Positions 1 through 4,895 of a stretch of 10,164 nucleotides of DNA are shown piece after piece. Position 1 is the first letter of the stretch. Each line of letters begins with the position of its first letter. Made by a program: the position numbers and the translations under genes. Where the stretch lies: NCBI GenBank assembly GCA_002321395.1, contig DCMK01000004.1, positions 1 through 10,164 of the forward strand. Direction: 5' to 3'. Under the pieces are notes generated by a model that ran no database searches, was not told the origin of the DNA, and saw only the letters and a program-made list of their open reading frames with translations. This DNA comes from Caryophanales bacterium UBA1624. Its GTDB lineage: Bacteria > Bacillota_I > Bacilli_A > RFN20 > CAG-826.

Positions 1-15
1 CCGTGCTATTTTCGG

Positions 16-107
16 TGGCGGAGGAATGGGGATTCGAACCCCAGCTGGGACAGAGCCCCACTATCGGTTTTCAAGACCGACCCCTTCAGCCGCTTGGGTA
101 TTCCTCC
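16..107 (-). tRNA. tRNA-Ser, anticodon UGA, CCA encoded
   Basis: Reading the minus strand, GGAGGAA (101-107) pairs with TTCCTCC (20-26) as a 7-bp acceptor stem, followed by discriminator G and an encoded CCA (16-18). The anticodon arm is TCGGT-CTTGAAA-ACCGA, giving anticodon TGA, which reads UCA and other UCN serine codons. A long variable arm lies between the anticodon and T arms, as expected for class II serine tRNAs, and the T loop contains GGTTCGAATCC. It lies 3 nt downstream of tRNA-Ile on the same strand and is probably processed from the same precursor. Confidence 0.97.
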
Positions 108-110
108 GCG

Positions 111-186
111 TGGTGGTCCATATTGGATTTGAACCAATGACCACACGATTATAAGTCGTGAGCTCTAACCGCTGCGCTAATGGACC
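111..186 (-). tRNA. tRNA-Ile, anticodon UAU (AUA-reading), CCA encoded
   Basis: On the minus strand, acceptor GGTCCAT pairs with ATGGACC, then discriminator A and encoded CCA (111-113). The anticodon arm is CACGA-CTTATAA-TCGTG. In the 7-nt loop, position 34 is T, 35 A and 36 T, so the anticodon is UAU. The T arm is ATTGG-TTCAAAT-CCAAT. The body resembles bacterial tRNA-Ile2 (GG start, TTAGC, GGTTAGAGC, a TTATAATCG-like anticodon region, TGGTC variable loop, ACCACCA end), which normally has CAU with C34 converted to lysidine by TilS. Here C34 is replaced by T. Such tRNAs are known from a few bacteria such as Mycoplasma mobile. The D stem has a G12/A23 mismatch, which is common. It lies 9 nt after the deacetylase stop codon. 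Confidence 0.95.
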
Positions 187-194
187 GCGGCAAG

Positions 195-223
195 ATTATA
201 CCTTTCCTCCCCCTTCTTCGGAA
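195..223 (-). promoter_or_regulatory. Promoter for the tRNA-Ile/tRNA-Ser pair
   Basis: A perfect TATAAT -10 box occupies 195-200 on the minus strand, and the deacetylase stop codon TAA (196-198) lies inside it. Counting 7 nt downstream puts the start at about 188 (a G), leaving a 2-nt leader before the tRNA 5' end at 186. The -35 at 17-bp spacing is TTCCGA (218-223), only 3 of 6 consensus, so the call rests on the -10 and its position. It would let the tRNAs be made independently of the deacetylase. Confidence 0.6.
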
Positions 224-1089
224 GAAGCGATTTCCCCGCTTCGGGGAGAGCGAAGAAAAGAAGAGAACGTATCGAAGACGTACCCTTCTTTCTTTAAGAG
301 CAGGATCATCCCCTCCAGCCGCTTGGCCCATGAGGCTTTCCCTTTTTCAAGGTAGAGGCGGTCGTAGAAATGAAGGCCCAAGCCCTTGGGGAGGCGGAAG
401 CGGGAGAATTCGAAGGGATGGGCGTTCAAAACGATCGCGTCCCCGTTTTCGATGCGGGTTTTCAAATAGGACAGCGTATCCCGGAAAGGGAACAAACGCG
501 GGACCACTCCCCCGCCCAAAGCCAACCCCCGGAAGGGGCCTTTGGGGACGGTGGGCAAAGCGAATTCGCAGAAGGAATCCCCCCGATAAAGGAAGCCGTC
601 CTCCTTCCGATAGCCCTCTAGCTTCGGGGGCGGGAGGAAGCAGGCCCATTCCTTTCCATAGCAAAGCGAAGAGGAATAGGAGAAGCCAAGCTCGGGGAGG
701 GCTTGGTATTCTTCCTGGGTGATCGCCCATCCGGGGGCGCGGTAGCCGCGGATAGTCACCCCAAGCTTCCGCTCGATTTCCCCCTTCCCTTCTAAGGTCT
801 TCCTTTTGAACTCCTCCAGGGGATAGGAAGAGGCCAGGACGTGCTCATAGCCATGGAAGGCGATCTCAAAGCCCTCATCCAACGCCCTTTTCAGAAAGGG
901 GAGGCATTCATCAACCCGGCTCGCCAAAACGAACAGAGTCGCCTTCACGGAGAGCTTTTCGCATAGAGAAAGGAAAACCTCCATCCCATCCATGGCGGAT
1001 GGGAGGTCCTTCGTTCTGCTTCCTTGGCCGAAGCAAAGCGAGTCGGAGAGCTCTTCGACGTCGAAACTGAGGAACGCTTCTTTTCCCAT
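196..1089 (-). CDS. Polysaccharide deacetylase family protein (NodB fold)
   Basis: The 297-residue product is a carbohydrate esterase 4-type enzyme expected to remove N- or O-acetyl groups from a surface polysaccharide or peptidoglycan. The NodB motifs are in order: SFDVEE at residues 8-13 (catalytic-base and metal-site Asp), H79-GYE-H83 as the metal-binding HxxxH, YRAPGW at 116-121, and a late LNAHP at 221-225 with the catalytic His. The LPTVP and LALGGG stretch (178-194) followed by RLFPF resembles the GGG-R-P region of deacetylases carrying the DUF3473 extension. There is no signal peptide, so it is probably cytoplasmic or acts on a lipid-linked precursor, as described for EPS-type deacetylases. 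The ATG start leaves the first motif at residue 8, so little N-terminal freedom remains. No Shine-Dalgarno precedes it. It stands alone, divergent from the lipoprotein pair. Substrate unknown. Confidence 0.9.
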   Translation of the reverse strand: MGKEAFLSFDVEELSDSLCFGQGSRTKDLPSAMDGMEVFLSLCEKLSVKATLFVLASRVDECLPFLKRALDEGFEIAFHGYEHVLASSYPLEEFKRKTLEGKGEIERKLGVTIRGYRAPGWAITQEEYQALPELGFSYSSSLCYGKEWACFLPPPKLEGYRKEDGFLYRGDSFCEFALPTVPKGPFRGLALGGGVVPRLFPFRDTLSYLKTRIENGDAIVLNAHPFEFSRFRLPKGLGLHFYDRLYLEKGKASWAKRLEGMILLLKKEGYVFDTFSSFLRSPRSGEIASSEEGGGKV

Positions 1090-1096
1090 TGAGGGA

Positions 1097-1102
1097 ATTA
1101 TT
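1097..1102 (-). promoter_or_regulatory. Candidate -10 box of the deacetylase gene (leaderless)
   Basis: AATAAT (5 of 6 to consensus) on the minus strand ends 7 nt before the ATG (TCCCTCA then ATG). Normal spacing would start transcription at the A just before, or at, the start codon, fitting the absence of a Shine-Dalgarno. The -35 at 17-bp spacing (TTCCTT) is poor, which keeps this tentative. Confidence 0.35.
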
Positions 1103-1129
1103 GAGGGGGAGGGGCGAAAAAGGAAGAAA

Positions 1130-1143
1130 TTCTTTGTAAAGAA
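1130..1143. promoter_or_regulatory. 14-bp palindrome, possible operator, between divergent genes
   Basis: TTCTTT-GT-AAAGAA has two perfect 6-bp arms around a 2-bp centre. It sits in the 123-bp gap between the divergent deacetylase and first lipoprotein genes, 41 bp from the former and 70 bp from the latter. That position suits a regulator acting on either gene. The rest of the gap is purine-rich and gives no convincing plus-strand promoter. A short GGAGG/CCTCC inverted repeat (1182-1196) lies just before the ribosome binding site of the next gene. Confidence 0.35.
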
Positions 1144-1212
1144 AAGGGGGAAAGGCGGGATTCTCCTTTATGGGTGGGTTAGGAGGCTTCCCCTCCGGAA
1201 AAGGACAAAACC

Positions 1213-2223
1213 ATGAAGAAGAAAAACAAACTCCTCGTGCTCTCGCTCAGCGGAGCCCTCATCCTCGGCGTCGGGGCCATTTCGGCCTGCGCCTTGCTCC
1301 AGCGCGCCCCGGAAAGCCCGAGCGGCGCCGGCATCGAAGAATCCGGAGACGAAATCTACAACGACGGCATCCAAGTCAAGTTCCTGCAAAGCAAGGAGAA
1401 CCCCGATGGCAGCGTCACCAAAACCTTCGCCTATTCCATCGCCCCGAGCAACGCGCCTCAGGACATCAAGCTGACCGTCTCCTGGCTGAGGGGGGACGTC
1501 AAAGATGAGGTCTCCGACTTCGTCACCGCCTCCACCGACTTGGCCTCGAAAACTATCTCGGTGGTCTGCAAGCAGGCCTTCAACAACGTCATCGAACTGA
1601 AAGCCGCCTCCGTCTCCAATCCCAGCGTCTCCTGCAAGATCATCGTCAGCTACGTCCAGAAATGGCTGGGGTGGAAAGATTATGGGGAGCAGCGTTCGGA
1701 GAAAGTGGAGACGATCTCCAAAAGCATCTCCCCCACCAAGCTTTCCGACTATAAGTCCAATATGAGCAAATCCTACAACAACCGCTACCAGCCGAGCCTT
1801 TCCACCGTCTACACCAAAGCTTACCCCGACGGCAACCAGGCGACCTACGAAGTCACCTACAAAAGCAGCGCCCCCTACGTAGAAGGCACCTCCGTCTCCG
1901 GAGGAACGATGGCCTCCCTCTCCGACGCGATGAATGCCTTCAGCAACAACACCCGCGGGACCATTTGGACCAGCGACTCCTCCACGACGATGGTCGAGGC
2001 GTGGGAAAGCATCTACAAAGGGCTCTCCTATCCTCAGCAAAGGGAGCTCAACGCGGCCGGATTCTTGGGGATCGTGCGCACCTTCTCGGTCAAAGCCTCC
2101 CTCGGAGCCCAGGAGAAGACCTACGAGATCCATTGGACCCTGAAAGCCGACGTCTCCGACTTCGCCACCTACGTCGGGGACATCTCCTCCATCACTCTCG
2201 AAACGCCGAGCATCGATTTCTAA
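1213..2223 (+). CDS. Putative lipoprotein of unknown family, tandem paralogue 1
   Basis: The 336-residue product is not a family I recognise. A KKKNK start and hydrophobic core (residues 7-25) end in the lipobox I-S-A-C26, so it is probably exported and lipid-anchored at Cys26. A short polar, Ser/Gly/Glu-rich linker follows (about 30-50). Residues about 55-150 look like a beta-sandwich of Ig/BACON type: alternating strand patterns, PSNAPQDIKL, then AFNNVIEL and KIIVSYVQK. The C-terminal half is Ser/Thr/Tyr-rich and mixed. AAAGGA (1200-1205) lies 7 nt before ATG, a good ribosome binding site. All 20 isoleucine codons are ATC or ATT, and codons strongly favour a C ending, which may mean high expression. 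The next gene encodes a colinear relative. Role likely at the cell surface, such as binding or adhesion; this is inference from export alone. Confidence 0.85.
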   Translation: MKKKNKLLVLSLSGALILGVGAISACALLQRAPESPSGAGIEESGDEIYNDGIQVKFLQSKENPDGSVTKTFAYSIAPSNAPQDIKLTVSWLRGDVKDEVSDFVTASTDLASKTISVVCKQAFNNVIELKAASVSNPSVSCKIIVSYVQKWLGWKDYGEQRSEKVETISKSISPTKLSDYKSNMSKSYNNRYQPSLSTVYTKAYPDGNQATYEVTYKSSAPYVEGTSVSGGTMASLSDAMNAFSNNTRGTIWTSDSSTTMVEAWESIYKGLSYPQQRELNAAGFLGIVRTFSVKASLGAQEKTYEIHWTLKADVSDFATYVGDISSITLETPSIDF

Positions 2224-2231
2224 GCAGTCTT

Positions 2232-2255
2232 GGGGGCCTAGTCGACTAGGCCCCC
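2232..2255 (+). repeat. Perfect 24-bp palindrome between the lipoprotein genes
   Basis: GGGGGCCTAGTC is followed directly by its exact reverse complement, centred on a GTCGAC. As RNA it would form a stem of about 10 bp, mostly G-C, with a TCGA loop. It starts 9 nt after the first gene's stop and ends just before the AAAGGA ribosome binding site (2258-2263) of the second. No T-tract follows, so it is not a standard intrinsic terminator. An intercistronic mRNA-stabilising hairpin, a partial terminator, or a structure limiting translation of the second gene are all possible. Confidence 0.85.
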
Positions 2256-2267
2256 GGAAAGGAACCC

Positions 2268-3113
2268 ATGAAAGAATCCAAATACCTCGCTTTTCTTCTT
2301 CCCTTGCTTTGCTTTTCCTGCAACGCGGAAAACCACGGCCATAAAGGGACGGAGGCGGAGAAGATCCACGCCATCAAGCTCCTTGCGGAGAAGGAAGAGA
2401 GAGAAAACGTCCGGGTCATCCCCTATCAGGTGACCCCCTCAACCGCAAGCCAGAAAATCGACTTGGACCTCCGCTTCCAGAACGGGGAAGACCCCTCCCC
2501 CTACCTTTCGGCCGAAGCCGATGAGGAGAAGGGGACGGTGACCCTTACCTGCCTGCAGGATTTCGCCCAGACGGCGACTTTGGTGATCTCCTCCCATTTC
2601 GCTTCGGAGGTGAAGGCCTCGATCACCATCGACTACACCCGGAAGATCAAAAGCATCGCCAAATCCCAGTCGACCGTGTGGTACACCACCCTTACCTCCT
2701 CCACATCCTTCCCCGCGGGGGAGGTGGAGCAAAAGGCCAAGGAATTCTATACCCCGGTCTATTCTTCCTATTCCAAAGTCACCACCCCAGGAGAAGAGGC
2801 CGAATACAAAGTCACCAGCGACATCGTCGTCGCCTACAAATACGGAAAGACCTCCCAATACGGCGAGATCGACCAAACCAGCGCCACCTTAAGGGACTGC
2901 CCCGTCGGCGGGCCTTTGATTTCTTATTTCTCAAACCTCTATTCCAGCTTTTCGGATGCGGAGAAAAAGCAGGTCAATGCCTTCCAAATGTGGGGTTTGA
3001 TGCGTTATTACCAGGTCGAGATCTCCTACAACGGGCGCTCTTTCAAACAGCTGATGATCCACGTCATCCGCTTCTACGTCTCCACCTTGCCGAGCTACAA
3101 CCCCACCTTATAA
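2268..3113 (+). CDS. Putative lipoprotein of unknown family, tandem paralogue 2
   Basis: The 281-residue product has a hydrophobic signal (residues 7-17) ending in CFSC18. The -3 position is Cys rather than Leu/Val/Ile, an imperfect lipobox, but an N-terminal lipoprotein is the best reading. It is a diverged, colinear copy of the preceding protein. PSTASQKIDL matches PSNAPQDIKL, TVTLTCLQDF matches TISVVCKQAF, ITIDYTRK matches IIVSYVQK, and the C-terminal segments AEKKQVNAFQMWGLMRYYQV and PQQRELNAAGFLGIVRTFSV line up. It lacks the longer linker and acidic tail of its partner. The ribosome binding site AAAGGA has a short 4-nt spacer and directly follows the palindrome, so the two genes are probably one transcript with hairpin-tuned output. 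None of its 15 Ile codons is ATA. Its stop overlaps the next gene's end in TTATAA. Function unknown. Confidence 0.85.
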   Translation: MKESKYLAFLLPLLCFSCNAENHGHKGTEAEKIHAIKLLAEKEERENVRVIPYQVTPSTASQKIDLDLRFQNGEDPSPYLSAEADEEKGTVTLTCLQDFAQTATLVISSHFASEVKASITIDYTRKIKSIAKSQSTVWYTTLTSSTSFPAGEVEQKAKEFYTPVYSSYSKVTTPGEEAEYKVTSDIVVAYKYGKTSQYGEIDQTSATLRDCPVGGPLISYFSNLYSSFSDAEKKQVNAFQMWGLMRYYQVEISYNGRSFKQLMIHVIRFYVSTLPSYNPTL

Positions 3114-4748
3114 AGAGGATTCCAGATAAGAGGCGCTATAGCGGGGCGAGGAGGTCGAATAGCCCTCGGGATCCAGACTGATGCCATTTCGGATGGCGTC
3201 GGCGAGGATCTCCCGGTAGCGGTATGGGGAGCCTTCCTTCTCCAGCTTCCCCAAGCTTGAGGCGCTGGGGAAATAATCGTAGACGCGTTGGGAATTCTGA
3301 TGGAAGGCGAGGTAATCGAGGACGGCGATTTTGTATCTCCCTTTCTTCGAGAAGGCCTCCTTCCGGCTCCGGGCGAAGTAATTGTACTCCGCCTCGGCGA
3401 AGAGGTCGGTCCCGGACACCTCCAGCACGTAGACCTCATTGTCGAAGGGAAAGGCTTCGAAGAGGGCGCTGTAGGAAAGCTCCCCCGAAGGGAGGTCGGC
3501 GCGGGCTTGGTTAACGAGGGCCAAATCCACGGAAAGGCCTTCTTCCTGGGTTTCCTGAAGGATCGCCTCGGCCATCAGAACCGGGGCTTCCGAACGGCTT
3601 CCGAAATACCCTAGGGAATCCCCGAGGACCTCTTTTCCGATGGGGTCGGTGGTTTCCGCGTAGGAATCCACGATCTCTTCGATGCCTCGGTCGTAGTTCC
3701 CCTTCACCTCCGCTTCCATGTCCGCCTTGCGGATGGTCGAAAGGGAGGAGGTGACTTCCCCGTTGGGCTTGACCGTGATCCGGACGTGGCTGGCGTTCTC
3801 CCCTTTGTCGTCGTTTTGGGTGAAAAGGACCCCGTTCTCAACCCCTTTCTCCTTCTTGTGGGTATGGGCGCAGAAGACCAGGTCCACGTAGCGTTTCTTG
3901 GAGATTGGGGAAATCGAGGTAATCCCTTGGCTCATGGCGCTGACCTGGGGGGCGTGGAAGGAAAGGACGACCAGGTCGCATCCCTCTTCCTTCTTCAGCC
4001 GGTCGGAAAGCGTCTTGACGATGGGCATCGGATCCTTGAAGGTCAAATCGGCGACGTATTGGGAGGTGATGGAGGTGATTTGGTTCCTGCCGATCGCCCC
4101 GATGATGCCGACCTTAAGCCCGTTGTCCGCGTAGACGATGGAAGTCTCCCCACCCAAGTCGCTTTGTTGGATGCTCCCCTCTTGGCTTCCGTCGAAGTCG
4201 TAGAGGTTGGCGCAGAGGAAGGGGGTTTGATAGCCGTCCTTCCCTTTTCTTTTTTTGTTGTTCCGGATGGCTTCTTTGCCCCAATCGAACTCGTGGTTGC
4301 CCAAGGAGAACGCGTCGAAATGGGCCTCATTCATCACGTCGGTCAGAAGGTTGCCGCGATTGTAATTGCTTTCCAAAGAGCCCTGGAACATGTCCCCGGA
4401 ATTGATGAGGATGGCCCCGTCTTGCTTTTTGGATTTGAAATAGGTCCCCAACGTTTTGATCCCCGGGAAGGAGGAAGTGGCCTCGATCTGCCCGTGATAA
4501 TCGTTGATGGAATAGAAATCCAACGTCCTTTCCTCGGCGAAGAAGAAGGAGGTTTCTTGGGAGCTTTCTTCCTCAGAGGAAGCAGAGCCTTGCCAAGAAT
4601 CGGAAGAAGACGATGGCTCCGAAGTGCCCCCGATGGGTTCGGAGGAAAGCTCTTCCCCCATGGAAGTCTCCGAAGAGGAAGGGGAAGGAAGGAAAAAAGA
4701 GCACCCCACGAGAAGGGGGAGCAAAAGGAAAAAGGGCAGTTTCTTCAT
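3108..4748 (-). CDS. Lipoprotein 5'-nucleotidase/metallophosphoesterase, UshA-like
   Basis: The 546-residue product is a bifunctional metallophosphatase/5'-nucleotidase family member predicted on the outer face of the membrane, where such enzymes release phosphate from nucleotides. Lipobox L-V-G-C16 follows a KK-hydrophobic signal, then a Ser/Glu-rich linker (about 17-72). The calcineurin-like metal motifs are complete: NDYHG with D83 and H85, GDMFQG with D119, GNHEFDWG with N151 and H152, SFHAP with H265, and CAHTH with H295 and H297. The 5'-nucleotidase C-terminal domain (about 365-525) is recognisable from RADLPSGELSY and AFPFDNEVYVLEVSG. Two ligand-binding motifs look altered, though: the usual NGGGIR-type loop is a shortened NQAR (413-416), and the GGDGY-type loop after DYLA is missing (DYLAFHQNSQ). 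Phosphatase activity is likely; nucleotide specificity is uncertain. There is no Shine-Dalgarno, and a candidate promoter abuts the start. Confidence 0.92.
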   Translation of the reverse strand: MKKLPFFLLLPLLVGCSFFLPSPSSSETSMGEELSSEPIGGTSEPSSSSDSWQGSASSEEESSQETSFFFAEERTLDFYSINDYHGQIEATSSFPGIKTLGTYFKSKKQDGAILINSGDMFQGSLESNYNRGNLLTDVMNEAHFDAFSLGNHEFDWGKEAIRNNKKRKGKDGYQTPFLCANLYDFDGSQEGSIQQSDLGGETSIVYADNGLKVGIIGAIGRNQITSITSQYVADLTFKDPMPIVKTLSDRLKKEEGCDLVVLSFHAPQVSAMSQGITSISPISKKRYVDLVFCAHTHKKEKGVENGVLFTQNDDKGENASHVRITVKPNGEVTSSLSTIRKADMEAEVKGNYDRGIEEIVDSYAETTDPIGKEVLGDSLGYFGSRSEAPVLMAEAILQETQEEGLSVDLALVNQARADLPSGELSYSALFEAFPFDNEVYVLEVSGTDLFAEAEYNYFARSRKEAFSKKGRYKIAVLDYLAFHQNSQRVYDYFPSASSLGKLEKEGSPYRYREILADAIRNGISLDPEGYSTSSPRYSASYLESSL

Positions 4749-4755
4749 GGAAGGA

Positions 4756-4784
4756 ATGATACCGGAAATGGGAGGCGATATCTA
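4756..4784 (-). promoter_or_regulatory. Promoter of the 5'-nucleotidase gene, probably leaderless
   Basis: TAGATA (4779-4784, 4 of 6 to -35 consensus), a 17-bp spacer and TATCAT (4756-4761, 5 of 6 to -10 consensus) lie on the minus strand. Only 7 nt (TCCTTCC) separate the -10 from ATG, so transcription would start at or one base before the A of the start codon. No ribosome binding site fits, consistent with a leaderless mRNA. The deacetylase gene shows the same layout. Confidence 0.5.
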
Positions 4785-4845
4785 GGGAAGCCGGCGTTCC
4801 GCGGGGGCAATTTGGGGTTCTTTCGAAGCGAAGGAAGGGCGAGAA

Positions 4846-4895
4846 GGCGTTGCGTAAAAACGCCCCGCATCCCCTTACGCTTGGCAAGCTAGCGT
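4846..4895. other. Nested inverted repeats at the 3' end of the GGDEF/EAL gene
   Basis: Three inverted repeats overlap here. GGCGTT (4846-4851) pairs with AACGCC (4859-4864) around a 7-nt loop GCGTAAA. That loop's GCGTAA (4852-4857) is itself complementary to TTACGC (4875-4880). ACGCT (4877-4881) pairs with AGCGT (4891-4895) across the stop codon of the GGDEF/EAL gene. Loop-to-flank pairing would allow a pseudoknot. Read on the minus strand it is the 3' UTR of the large gene and lies over 100 nt upstream of the nucleotidase start. A terminator is possible, but no stem is followed by a proper T-run. The remaining part of the 140-bp gap holds only the nucleotidase promoter. Confidence 0.4.

Noticed and set aside
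111..186. tRNA-Met or ordinary tRNA-Ile2 (CAU)
   Set aside because: The anticodon loop is CTTATAA; counting from the 5-bp stem gives TAT at 34-36, not CAT.
1168..2133. 321-codon open frame on the minus strand
   Set aside because: It lies antisense to the first lipoprotein, which has a signal peptide, lipobox, ribosome binding site and paralogue. The shadow frame is Gly/Val/Asp-rich and featureless.
2232..2255. Intrinsic terminator
   Set aside because: The stem is strong, but GGAAAGGAACCC follows rather than a run of T on either strand, and the next gene's ribosome binding site starts within 3 nt.
3786..4892. 368-codon open frame on the plus strand
   Set aside because: It lies antisense to the nucleotidase, which has a complete set of family motifs; its own translation shows no recognisable domain. 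Long antisense frames are expected in GC-rich genes with few stop codons.
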